NCBI GenBank assembly: GCA_021234535.1 | Contig: CM037842.1 | Span: 22,445,106 to 22,509,105 of the forward strand | Source: Stichopus chloronotus | Taxonomy: Eukaryota > Echinodermata > Holothuroidea > Aspidochirotida > Stichopodidae | DNA: 64,000 bases | Reading direction: 5' to 3' | Part shown: piece after piece, positions 21,416 through 35,400 of the stretch | Layout: each line of letters begins with the position of its first letter | Numbering within the stretch: the stretch's first letter is position 1 | The notes under the pieces: model-generated | The model's database searches: none | Seen by the model: only the letters and a program-made list of their open reading frames with translations | What the model was told of the DNA's origin: nothing | Made by a program: the position numbers and the translations under genes

Positions 21416-23364
21416 GGTGAGGCATTTTGCCCAATTGAATGTGCAACTCTTAAGATCCTACGGTTAAATTTCTGTTAACAAAACATATTTTGTAGACCAT
21501 TGCCACATGACAGGAATTACCTTGGCCAAAATGGCAGCTTCATCTTTGCCTGTTTACTTCTGACAAGTAGCTTGTCATATATTCATATATACTTGTCCTT
21601 TCTTAATTACCACATGCAAGACTTCCAGTTTTCTCTAAAACATGAAGACAGAAGAGCCCAACCAATTGACAACAGTGCAATTGTAGACCGCAGACTTAAC
21701 CCAAGTTGGCCACAGAAGGTGTAGGTAAATATGGAACTAATAATTTTTCTTTACCTGTAACTGTATGACAGTTTATGTGTTGGTTTATTATAATGAATTT
21801 ATCATAATGAATTATTATAATTTATTGTAATGAATTGAAATGAATTTATTATAATGAATTTGTTTGTCTAGCTCATGCAGCAGGCCATCTATAGTGCATA
21901 AAATCAATTCACATTAAGAGTACCACCAGACTAACACAATACATGAAGTACCATATTTAGCCATGCCTATTAGCTGCAGTCCACTGGGTGTGATGTAGAC
22001 TGGTAGATCTTGTGAGGTTGGCTACTTGGAAAGAAGATTTTGGGCCAAAAACGGTTTGGCACTTCTGTCGAGATCAAACGTTGCAAGCTATTGAGAACTT
22101 AAATAGAATAAGCTGTGTCATTAATGAAATTAACACACATACTATCTATGGCAGATCTGTCCAGCTTTGTGTGAATATTAACCAATGATACATCTACCTA
22201 AAGTAGCAGTTTGAGCTATAATTTGGTTTCATGTGAATTTTCAAAAATCCACATTGACCAGGAAAAACCGTTGAAAAATCTCACTTTACATAACAGAGCA
22301 TATTAGAGGCAACAAGATTAATGATTAATAAATGAAAATTAAACCAAGTTCAGTGTGTTGTTGTGCATACACACAGGATGGATGTGTGTGACATACACAG
22401 GGCAGAACATGCATGCCATATGGAGATGAAAGACCCAATGTATCATATGCACACAGCATCCAGTCTGTGTGTATACACACAGGAAGGATCCACTGTGTAT
22501 TAAACATGCACACACCATCCAAAGACTAATGTTGATTTGCAATGATTAATTTTGGCCAGTGCTACTGCAGCTGTTGGTTTTGTCTAAAACCAAGAACATC
22601 TGTCAATGGACTGATATTTCTGCATCCACTGGGGAGGTTGAGTAAAGTAAAATAGTGAAACTGATTGCGACTTAGAATTGTCATCCTAGCATAGCCTATT
22701 CCAAAGGTAAAATAACAAGAAACAGCACACATGTGAGTACAACAAACTAGTATGGCAAAGGTAACAAAATAGCAGTACATAGATTAGTGGAAGAATGAGT
22801 TCAAGCCAAATCATTTCTTTAGATCCTTGTTTGTATGAACAATTTCCTGATTTCTACTTGATCTATCATCTTTTTTAAGTTCTGTCATGTCAGTGAATTT
22901 GAGCATCATAGTACAGATGCAGTTGGTTTCATATTACACCAAGAATAAAAAATGCTAAATCATGCACTATTCTCTCAACCTATCTCTCCACCTATCTCTC
23001 TGTCTCTCTGTCTGTCTGTCTAGATTAATTTTCATTAAAACATGGGGAGAGGATGGGGTGAAAAGAGAATTTTAAATTAATGAAAATGAAAAGAAAAATG
23101 TTAAAGAGTTCATGAAACGTGCAGCTAAAAGTGAAGGTTTAGTCTTCAAGGATTAAGTTTTAGGTGAACAAGAGCTGTCAGTGAATACAATGAGGCAACT
23201 TGCTGTCATACTTACATATTGTTTCAAGCAACAAATTCATGTATCTGAAAGAAGACAGTTGGTCTACATCAAGTCCACATTCTACAATAATAGGTTAAAA
23301 CCTAGTTCTACCACAAAAAGCATGCTTCTACTTGTTAAGTAACCTCTTCCACCACTTAGATATT
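21416..23364. other. No gene seen; AT-rich with simple repeats
   Basis: The stretch includes a degenerate TTATAATGAATT run at 21783-21865, a degenerate CACACAGGA-rich duplicated stretch at about 22360-22515, and a CT-rich run at 22976-23022 (ATCTCTC and CTGTCTGTC words). Small ORFs here derive from these repeats. Confidence 0.45.
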
Positions 23365-23417
23365 TCAGTGTAACTTCCATTTCTTCCTATGAGGTGAGCC
23401 ATTAGCAGCAGCAGCCA

Positions 23418-23457
23418 TCAGGTCAGTGTACATGTCTTCATCCTCTTCTCAGTTTCA
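23418..23457 (-). CDS. FAM234-like gene, candidate terminal exon
   Basis: An acceptor (aaatggcag at 23458) accepts phase 2 from the preceding exon and gives Ser, then ETEKRMKTCTLT and a stop at 23420-23418, for a 612-residue protein. The same stretch is open in another frame (EEDEDMYTDLM, then AAAANGSPHRKKWKLH and a stop at 23365), which would need a phase-1 donor and hence an unseen exon. I cannot decide between them. Confidence 0.3.
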
Positions 23458-26400
23458 CTGCCATTTAAATACACACAGGCAGGAGCTCAATCCATGTTGT
23501 GATGTAAATGTTTAAGATGTCAATCAGCACCGAATTTGGCAATTTTTTTTTATCTCACTGGCCTGACCAGTAATTAGGATATTTTTCTACGAATGAACAC
23601 AAGGAGTCATCGATCAGCATGAACTCATTCACAGATGTAACTTATTGATCTAAACTAAATTAGAAATGAGGCTTACGACGGCTTCAGAGAGGCACATGAG
23701 TCTCCTTGATAACATTACTTCATTTACTATCGCTGCAGTGCTGTCTTAGTATCCCAATAATCTCCGCCTTATCTCCAACTCTCCACCATTATTACCACCT
23801 CATGTCCTTCTCTCCATCATTATTACCTATCATGGACCATTGTCAAGGATACTACCAATAATATGGCTCATCCTCATCCCACTAAACTGATGGTTTGTTC
23901 TTTCATGTTTTTAAAAGCTAATGTGACTAAACTTTAGTAGTGAGGTCATCAGCTTCAAGGTTAACATTTGTCCGTAATAACAATACTGTTACAATTTCCT
24001 ACTGATACGGTATTGATACGGCTTCAGTTTACATCAACATTACTTGGAAACATGCCACCATCTAGAAATTGAAGAGAAATATATAAAGTAACCATTGCAT
24101 GGTGATGTTCATGCGTATGTCACTACAATTTGTTTAGTGACATCATGCGGTTTAACTTGTTTGTTTTACATAACAAGATCACCTTGCACCTTCCTCAGTT
24201 GCATCATTGTCAAAACTGTAAAACAACAAATTGTGAAGAATGTCCTCTGCAAGATTGAGGTTGTACCTCTTTAGTATACATTATTTCACTAATACAACAA
24301 GGTTGTACCTTTGGTAAAATGGTGCAACTACAGATGATTTTGTACCTCTTTTTTAGATGACGCGTGATTACTGTCGCTGTTGTACCTGCCAAGGGCATTC
24401 TCAATGACTTCGTTCTTCACAATGGGATGATTCTCAAGGAATTTCATGGCCAGAATCGTGGTATTGACTGTAGCAGAATGTTCAAAGTCAAAATACTGAT
24501 CTGAAGAAGAAAAATATTACAGATGTAGTCAATGTAGTAAATGACAAGAAAGACTACCACTCTGCATCAGGGTAGTGTAAAGACATGGTAACCCAAACCA
24601 CAGCCATCAACAAATTCATCCTACATGATTTCACACAAATTTTTTCATCTTGAGAAATTCTCAGTGACAAACACCTCAAACAAAGGTAACAGTTTTATGC
24701 CGATTATGCCAAAGTACAAACCTATATATACTGCTTGAAGAAGTGCAGGTAGTCACCTATGCAAAATATTTTACCTAACTTTATATGGACTTTATATACC
24801 ACTTATAATTATCACATGTTATTAACATCAGTCAATGTCACTTATATTCATCACCTATTATTAAAATCAGTCAGTGTCACTTTATTCATCACATGTTCCC
24901 TTCCCCCAAGTCTCACCTCAGTCAATACTCAATCTATGCTTCGTAACTTCTATGTGAAAAGAAAATCTGTGTTGCTAGAATTACTATTGTCTGTGTGCCA
25001 TGTACGCTTACTAAAATAAAATATTCAAAAGCTAATCCACGCAAGTATCTGCAACTGGTATCTTCCACTGCCACTGTTGCTCTCACTGAAAAAAACTGTA
25101 CAATCAGATCGCTCAATGTGAGATTCAGCAGGTCTTACAGGCGGGGAAAGCCTGCACATACTGCTACCATGTCCTGTAGCAATGAAGCTGAAAATGACAA
25201 ATACAGGCTTTAGTAATATTGCTGTGTGTTTAACAACAATGAGATAAAGACTTCCGATAATATAGTCTCCTCTGTACATACCAATGCAAGAAAAATAAAG
25301 GATTTTAGTGACATGCGTCCATATATACATGGGATAGTGCTTAGCGGCTTGCAGTGTCTGTAATCATAAATGAAGACTTTCGGTCTTGCCGATAAATACC
25401 AGTTCTATGAAAATATAGGTTTCCTGTAAGTTAAATGTATATGTGCATGTACAAGCGGAGTTTTTTTTTTTTCAGTGTATTGTACCCAGGTACAGGGCAA
25501 TGTGTCTATAAATACAGACTTTTCAGTAATATAGTCTCCCAGATAAATATCAGTAGGATGAAAGTATAGGTTCCATGTGAGTGAAATGTGTAGGTATTTG
25601 TACATGCAGAGTTTGTGTCAGTGTCTATTACAGTCCATACTGAGTGGCATGAAGACTGTCCGATAGTCTCATTCACAAATATTGGTATGATGGAGCCACA
25701 GATTTGCTGCGAATGAAATCTGTTTGTATGAACACACAAGACTTATGTTGACTTGTACAGCAGATACTGAGTGGTGTGTGTAAAACAATGTCAACTTCCA
25801 GAACTTTTTTTCTGCCCCAGAGTGAAAAGGTGTGTGCGGTAAGATCTTGTGTGTAAGAGACCGGTATTGCACTCGGCATGGGAATGTGCTGTGTGTGTAT
25901 GAAATACAGGATTAATACTTTTATGGGGAGAGAACTGAGTGTCTGTTGCTAGCGCTGTAACAGGTGATACCTTGGTCGAGGTGAGGCTTTGGTCTGTATA
26001 AAATGATAGACATCGACTAAGTAATTACCTATAACATTCAACCAGAAAGCCAAAAGCATTGTGTTTTAATGATTCGATTATGAGCACTTCAACTCTGGAT
26101 TACTGCATAAGGTGAAGATATTTTAATCCCAAATGACCTTTCACCTCCACCAAATGAATAGGCTTCTTGTATTCAATAACGTACACCTACGTGACAAATA
26201 TGAGATCTGTCCAAGCTTCCCTTCTTGAGATATCATGTTTAAAGGGTTTTCCCAACTTGACAACTTTTCACAACTGGTGACCCCCCAATAAACTTTGACC
26301 ACCAAAAACACTAGGCTTCTTGTACACATTAAAGTACACCTACATACCAAATATGAGATCTGTCCAAGCTTCACTTCTTGAGATATCATGTTTACATGGT

Positions 26401-29400
26401 AGACATCACAAACATACATACACACTCTCGCACATACACACGCACACATGCACATGCACAAACCAGCATGAATGCAAAGGTTACAATTATCATCAAAACC
26501 AAAAACAAGTAAGTCCTCATGAAGATATCCTAATAGTGCATTCCACATAACAATAGAATGAAACATGATTTGCTGTTACACACAAACAATGTTGACCATC
26601 TAACATCTCAGAATCTTGTGAGGGCAAATTTAATTTCTTCATTCAACATGGTTATTCACCATGATCATTATCAGTTGTAGAACCACCATTATTTCCCCAA
26701 CAACAAAAAAGCAGAGTAAAACGGCAAGTACAAGCTGCACAATTCTTTCAGCTGAACAACATTTTTCCATTCAATCAAAGTTGTTGTACTTAATAAGCTA
26801 TATACAACAAGCACCTCCAGCTACAGTCAACACCTGTTTGCAGTATTCATGAATGGGAGGATTTGGAATACTGTATTGCCAAGAAAGATTCCTCAGCTAA
26901 GTTACTTTGTCACCTGTCTAGAACTTTATTGGATCAAGTCACCAAGTTACCACCAAAATTCCAAGAAATTCCCACCATGGCTCAGATAAATATTGCCCAG
27001 ATAGATGCCCATGGAACACGCATCACATACCCCATGAGCACTATGTGACTCAACATGGAAACACATGGAGAGCAAAACCCATACACAACATCACTTATTA
27101 TGATGCAACCTTTAATCTTCACAGGCCTAGCCTACCAACAAAGCCATCTTTCTACAGATTCCCTACCAATACTATTCATGTTAGCCTTTATTTTCCACAT
27201 GAAGTGGCCTTTCGCTTGAAGGTCTAATTTAAGCAAAATAACTTATGCTGCTGAGTAACAGAGGTGCCAATTAGGAGGTTAACTAGTGCATTTAGCTGTA
27301 GCAGAGTGCTAGCAAGTATATGACAATACTTTCATAGTGAGCATTATTGCCTTGGTGGACGTCCACACCAACATGTAGGCCACCCTATACCTACTGCTGT
27401 AAGGAAATATACAAAATCTTGATTTGGGGGGGCTATATTTTGTTACTAGGATAACAACAAACAAAACATGATGCCACGTGCAAGCTTCTTTTTGGGAGAT
27501 ATCATGTTTACAAGATTTTCACATTTTGACCCCTGCTGACCTCAAATGACCTTTGACCTGCACCAAAACCAATAGAATTTTTTTACTCAATGTGGTTCAC
27601 CTACACACTAAATATGACAATTAACCAAGCTTCCCATCTTGAGATACCATGTTTGTAAGGTTTCAACAATTTGACCTGTGTTGACTCCAAATGAACTTAG
27701 CCTCAACCAAAAAATAGGGTATTTCTAATCAATGTGATCCATCAACACACCAAATATTTTTAGTTAGTTTAGTTATAGTTTTCACAATTTGAATCATGTT
27801 GACCCCATGTGACCTCTGACCTCCACCAAAAACAACAGGGTTTTCCTACTCAATGTGGTACACCTACCTACCAATTACGAGATCTGGCCAAGCCTCCCTT
27901 CTTGAGATATTGTGCTTACAAGGTGGGGAGTTACATACACACTCACACCCATGCACACACACATATGCATGATTACAAAGGTTACGATTATAATCGTAAC
28001 CAAAAAACGTGCAGTGAAGGAACAGCTTTCCGAAAGATGAAATGACCAATGTTATTGTGCTGGCAGCTTGCTAGTAGCTAAGATAGGTGCTGCCTGAGCT
28101 GTGTCAACACAGTATTCAGTATTTGTAAGGACCACATGTATATGTAGCATGTAGTAAAGATACAATCATAGGGGGATTAGCAGCCTGTGAAGATTCAACG
28201 ATACCATTATCGCCTCTGAATAGATATTTTTCATGACAAAACTTCCTAGCAGGCATGTGTTATGCATACTGGAATACCTTCTATATATTTGGAGAGGCCA
28301 GAAGTCACGATTTCATAGCCATTAACAAAATATTACATCAATCTTTGCCCATGGAACTGAATAATAAATACACACTTTGAGCATATTCTTTAGTACGTAG
28401 AGTAACTCAGTAAAACAGGAAAAGCTCACACTGAAGGCCAAAACAAACAAACTTGCTCCTGAAAAGCACTTTATGCTGCTATGTGCATAAGCTAACAGTT
28501 ATGGCTTCAGATTCTTGTACCCTATACGTCAAATCATCAAATCTAGCACATAATAGAAAGACATACAGTGAAATGAAATGGTTTGAACCAGGCATTATCC
28601 AAGGGGGAAAATACATGATGTTAGCATCACATGCTTTTTCAAGAAGAAATCATTCATTCACACACAGTCAAGTGAAAGGGTTGGAGGTGGGACTTTTCCA
28701 AAGTAGGTCCAGTGCTGTGAACCCACATTTGTACCAGAGACACAACTGTATTCAAAAGCATGGTAAGGCAGTTGTCTGCAATGAGTGCGCAGGGCAGAGC
28801 ATAAACTCTGTGGTAAATCTTGACCAGGTTTACATGTATAAGGAAAGAACAATATTTATCTCTAAAAATAGTAGTCGGTATTATCAATAGTTTCTATATT
28901 ATAGCACTGATATTGTCCAAAGGTGCATATTGATAATATTTCTACAAACAAGATTTATTTATTATCGACAATATCAATGTACCACTACTGCTAACTTTAC
29001 ACTTACTTTTATTTCAAGTTTTGCACCTTCTCATACATAACAAGTTACTTTGTCTCAACAGCAGCAACTTTACAAGAAATTCTCTCTTTTTCTCTTCTTA
29101 AAGACAAATAAATACACCAAATCTATAGCAGAAATACTGTGCTAACTGTAGGCTATACTCTTAGTGACACATTCAAACATGTCTGTGAAATTATGTTTTG
29201 TTTTTTTTTGTCAGCACCTTCTAGCATCACATTACTAATATCAATGGATAAATGCTTCACATCACCACACTTTGTTACATGTATAGACAACATGTTTACA
29301 TTTCTGAAGTCATCATGCCATCCTAACTCAAAATTAGTTTCCAGAGTAGCTTACATTAATATTCCAGTTAAGTTGAGCTATGTAAACCACTACCGTATCT

Positions 29401-32400
29401 TACTTCAGTCAACATCTTTATAATGCGAAAAATTAAACACAAACATATCATGGTTTCAACCTTAATTTATCCAGGATAACTGTAAGCTTACTTGAATTAT
29501 ATATAACATCTCCTGGGATGTTCATGTTCTGGTTTAAGATGAATTGTTTGGTTATATCCGTGGTACCAAATCTCTCCTTGCAAAAGTTTACTCTGCTTTT
29601 GCTACCACCCATTATACCTAAAATGAAATGCAAAAAAGAAATCACACACAGATTAACAAGGAGTATTAAAAGAGCTGCCCCATGACTGAAAATAAGAAGC
29701 AAAGCTCAAAAGTATACATAGTTGTCATCTTTCATTGAATATGTTGGTTACAACATTATGTACAACTAACATCAGAAAAATTCACTGCATTGGACAGGGG
29801 TAAATGCACTACATGGGATTGGATTAAAGTGGAAGAACATTAAAATGCAATAAAGTGAAATAAAGAGTCTGAACTGGTATTGCATTGACTTGATTTTGCT
29901 GAGTCAATTGTATGGGCAAAGCAAAAATGCTCAGACAGCATATGTGGCATATACAATTATGTATATATACAATAAGAGAACAACAGAAATAGAATACCAC
30001 CTAAACAAACCTGTAGGTCAATAAGGGCACTACCTCTACCACTACAATCAAGATTACCTATGAATCCTTCCACATGCCCCACTCAGTCCATCCCACCTCT
30101 CTTCCATGGCCTCCATAAGCCTCTTCCAATCAATCCATCTCACTATAAACTTAGCAGTATATATCACATTGAGTCATATCAACAATATATCATAATAGTT
30201 GAAGGTACACTAGACCGTGGGGATTCACACAGACAGAAATAAAACTTCTGACTAATTCCTGACACCCATTCATCCACCCCCCTTCCTTCCACACCCCTCT
30301 TCCCTCACCCATCTCTTATTCTAATCCTCTCATCCACCCATTATTACAGTGGCCTCTGACACGAAGAGGAAGGATTATTTATTTCAGACATATTCATCTT
30401 TCCCACTGATCCTCCCTCATAGTGCCCCCCTCCCACAAACACACACACCTGCCTCTCACACCCAGACAGCTTAGGTGTAGTTACCACTTGCATATTTGAA
30501 CTGATCAGTGTCATGTTCATGTCCATCACACATCAATCCCCAGTATATAAATGCATCATTGCCACGGCCCTCGAAACTGACGGCAACAGAGGAGCTTTGA
30601 ACACTGCCTGACATCTTCAACGGAGGGTCCAACAGAGGTCTGCCATTTCGGCCATCAAGAATGGTTACCTGAAGCAGAAAAAACAAACAACATTACTAGG
30701 GAGTAAGATGCAGAAAAAAAAAAAAACATAATTAGGGAGTAAAAATATCATCACAATAAAAATGCTCCTGAGCATTATAGATTAATCCCTGTTAATTATG
30801 AATTCTGGGAAGCAAGCTTGCATTGAAAATAACAATTTTCTCAATCTCTGAAAGGTAGGAGGAGTGAGCTACTGAGGAAACTTGTCATAATTGCAAAAAC
30901 AATTTTAGTCCAGGTTGCCCTTGTGGTACAATAGATTAACAATAGAATAACAATAGAATAACTGTATTTAAACATGGCAGTATAACGAACATACTGTATC
31001 CACCATCTGCTCAATGTGTACAGGTGTTGTTTGTAAGTCTTCAAAGTTTTCTTCAACAGCATAGATTTGATTGGTTCATGTTTTGATTAAGTGGGGCTTT
31101 CAGATTTTGAATGAAATTAGGAGAATACTAAAATATCAGAAAAATTTAGTTTGTCTACACAATTTTACCACAAGCATCTCACAAAGAATTTAGTATTTGA
31201 GGCTATGTGAATATTTGAAGTTACAAAGATCCCAATGCTACCACAAGAATTCCCAAGCAGTTGCAGCTCCCACTATGCAAACAGGAATGTGAGACATGAT
31301 AAAGCTACATTAGTTTATTTGAGAACTGACAAAGCTACATTAGTTTATTTCAAACATGATAAAGCTACATTAGTTTATTTCAAACATGATAAAGCTACAT
31401 TAGTTTATTTGAGACCTCGTAAAGCTACATTTGTTTAAGTGAGACCTGACAAAGCTACATTAGTTTATGTAATATCTGATAAAGCTACATTAGTTTATGT
31501 GAGACTTGATAAAGCTACATTAGTTTATGTGAGATCTGGTAAAGCTACATTAGTTTATTTGAGACCTGATAAAGCTACATTAGTTTATTTGAGACCTGAT
31601 AAAGCTACATTAGTTTATGTGAGATCTGGTAAAGCTGCATTTGTTTGTGATATCTAATTAAGTGACATTAGTCTATGTGAGATCTGATAAAACTACATTA
31701 GTTTATGTGAGAAATGATAAAGTTATAATTATTTATTAGGGCATTTTCTGATAAAGCTACATTAGTCTCCATGAGAACATCCCAGGTAATGTAAGACATG
31801 ATAAAGTTACAGCACGTTAGTTTATCTTAGGACCCTTTCAGTTTGTGAGATATGATAGACTTTCATTGGTTTTATATCAGGATATTTTAGGTCTATAAAA
31901 GTTAGGAAACAGGTCTACTTGCAAACAAGATTCACTGATGTCAGTCTTAAAAGAGACCAGTAGTAACATAAGGACACCATGATACTTGAACTAGTCAACA
32001 TGTTAATATTACAGTGGTCATGGTAATTATCTAACAGTACTTGGTGAGACAAAACCTCTGTTGATTTTTATATAATATCCTTCTGTCAGGCACATTACTC
32101 TCACTTAATGAACTCAACAGTGTTGAACTCATTTAAGCTCAGACCTACCTGAAGTAGGGTAAAGTTACTGTATGTTAAGCTGGTGTAAGTACTAACTTCT
32201 GGTCAGTCAACACATTGTAATTTCCATTTACCTGACTGTAGTAGTATAACGGATAACCTGGACCATAGTTGAAAACAATCATGAAGTCTGGAACATCATC
32301 ATCATTGAAGTAACCAGCTCCAGGAGTGCTAGAAGATGATGCATTAACAATAAATTATAGGCTAAATACTACTGTTTTCAAATACGTAATGAGTTGCAAA

Positions 32401-35400
32401 TAACATCAAAACTACATAAATATTGAGTCCTTGTTTGCGATAGAAGTGAGGGTCTTGGTCACGCTACAATATTTAATTAGTTTTGGTTCTGGTGTTTTCT
32501 GCTACTTCCTGTTACTGGATCCAATTTCTGGAACCTTAACTCCACTGCAAGTTATAAAAAGTAAACAAATCACTGCATCTATTCGGTGACAGTAGATATT
32601 TGATGTATTGTCATATTGTCCTTATCTGCAATCTAAACAATAACCAGTAAGTACTCAACATCTACATACCCAATTAAAAAGCTTGACTATGTAACATTTT
32701 TCTACAGCCTTAATATTTCCACCATAAGTCAATTTATTTCATATTTGTTTTTATTATAGAAGTGCAAAAAGACAATATGAATCTTAGAGGGTCTCCTAAT
32801 CATTACTCTCAAATTAATTTACCTGTAGGACTCTGAAAATGGAACAGTGGTATTCCAAATAACCTCAAAAGATTCACCATCAATGGCCAACACTGTACCA
32901 TTGAAAGGTACAGATACAATGTCCACTACACCATCATTTGTGAGATCCACAAGGACCGGTGGGGTCATAATTCCTTTAAAGTCATTCTTGTAGACTACCT
33001 TTGCCTGACAGTAAAAGACCAGAAAATCATTACTTAGTTATCAAAATGTACAAAAAGAAACCTAGTTCACAAAGTCTGGCTATACACCAAAGCCTCAGAG
33101 TCAGATATTAAAATTTCTGTAGGTTGCAGAGGCAACAAGGCCATAATGGATTGTGCTTTCTGGGGATGTTCTTCTTTCAATATGAACAACATGAATTATC
33201 AAAAGAAGAAATATAGAATTTTGAAATTATATAAAGATGAAAAATGCCTGTAACGATTCTGACATACTGCTTTGATGACAGTCTTCCATGAATACCTTGG
33301 CTACCACGATTTACCATTTGATACCAAATAAATCTTAGTATCTTGGCTACCACAATTAATCAATTGATATTGAATAAACATTAAAGAATACCTTGACTAC
33401 CACAATAAATCAATTGATACCCAATAAATATTAGTATCTTGGCTATCTTAACTACCATTAGTAATCAATGATACTGTACAAATATTAATGAATACCTTTA
33501 CTACCATAGGCAATCAATGATACTGTATAAATATTAATGAATACCTTGGCTACCACAATAAATCAATTGTGGACTCCTACAGTATGATATGTTTTATGTT
33601 AATTCTTTCTTCATGTAACCTTTATTTCAAGGACATTATAGAATTTTATATACCTGAAGGGTTTCATTTTGGGAGCATGTATTTTCTTCTACAAAAATGT
33701 TAATATCATTAACCAATGTGAAACTTTGTAATTAAATTGTTAAGAGGCAAAATATACAGGCTTACCAAAAGAAATACTAACACTGTGCAACTTTCCACGT
33801 CATCTGTTTTGCATTACTCTTAAACTTTGAAAAGTCGTATCTCAAAAACAGCAAAAGATATAAACAAAATTCCAATAGATTTTCACTCAGGGTTTTACTT
33901 TGCAGCTTCTGAATGTGGGATGCTTTTTTATGCAAGTCACACAACCTTTAACGAACATCTTGGCTACCACAAGTACTCAATGACACTGTAAATATTAAAG
34001 TGACTGCGTGCGTAGGCAAAAAGTAAAAACATTGAAATTTCATCTCCAAAAGTTTAATAAGGCTTTTCATTACACCAGTCAGACAATCTGGGAAGATAAA
34101 TAGGTTTCAGTTGGTTAATTTTGCCATATGATTTCAAATTCTTCTAACGTTCAGTTTTCATTCAAATCAACGGTGTGCTTCTTTGAGCAAGCCAATGGGA
34201 AGTATACTAGTATTGAATATTCAGTTAACAACTCAGGATCACTGACGCCGTGGGCAAGGTTGTGTTCAGTTTGTAGGTTATTTGTAAATACAGTGTTTCC
34301 TTTCACCAAATACTACAATTCCCAATACCTACCAAGGAGCGACGACTTGAGTAGTATGTTTTTGATACACTAGTGAGACCTGTGCTGTTGCATATTCATT
34401 ATGTAGGCGGTTATAGTAAGAGCCGTTAACTTTCAAATACGAAATTTCTGTTTTTATGCCAATCCCGTTGCTTTTCGAAGTAGTTACTGTCATTTTCCTT
34501 CATTGGAAGACATAGTCCATTCATATAAAACCTTGTGTGTACATTTAAAAATAAAGAAAAAGTTAAGATCAAACATAATCTTATCTTTTTGGTTTTTCAG
34601 TACACACCCAATCACTTTAATGAATACCTTGGCTGCCACAAGTAATCACTGATATTTAATAAATATTAACTGCACCACCTTCTCCAAGGAGCCTTTCAGG
34701 ACATCTCCAAGACTGACTGCAAACAGGCATCCTCCATGGGTTTCACCTCCTGTACCGAATAAGACCACCTTTGTGCCATCACTTTTGGTATAAACCTGCA
34801 GAAGAAGAAATACTACCATTGTGGTCTAGTTCATTTCAGCTTGGAATATTCGCAGCATGTTCCTCTCTGAAAGCAATACAATGTTGTCAACACAATGGCT
34901 GTGAAAAGGTCTAATTGTAAATGGTGTAATGTCTTACTGCAAGTATGGTCAATTAACTGATCAACAGATGCACAAAGGAGTCATCTATTGGCTGAATGGT
35001 CTACAGTAATCAAATGAAACAAACGTCAGAATGTGGTCCCACAAAGGAAGTCCCATTTGAACATTATCTCATCCTTCTATCATTCTATAGTTTTCCTTTT
35101 AGAGGAATTTTTCCTTAGTTTTCCCTTATTTTCTCATCAAGGCTAATTGATATTATATCACAAATCTCCTTCCACAGCCAAAAAGAAAAAAATCAAAGAT
35201 TACAACTTTATATCTACTATAATTTCTCAAATATCAAACTTGTAGTTAAAACTATAATTATCCTCTTATGCAGAAATACCGACTGTATCCACAATATATC
35301 AGAAATACCGACTGTATCCACAATATATCAGAAATACCGACTGTATCCACAATATATCAGAAATACCGACTGTATCCACAATATATCAGAAATACCGACT

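Noticed and set aside
26141..26566. 141-codon minus-strand ORF
   Set aside because: It lies across a hairpin-ended repeat and its CA-rich run (CMCMCACVCARVC-like reading) and is a repeat artefact.
28453..28890. 145-codon plus-strand ORF
   Set aside because: It lacks a known motif and has competing ORFs on the opposite strand; the unbiased composition does not support coding.
31235..31657. Two adjacent plus-strand ORFs with a DKATLVY repeat
   Set aside because: Produced by a 30-bp intronic minisatellite with no start context, splice sites or transcript support.
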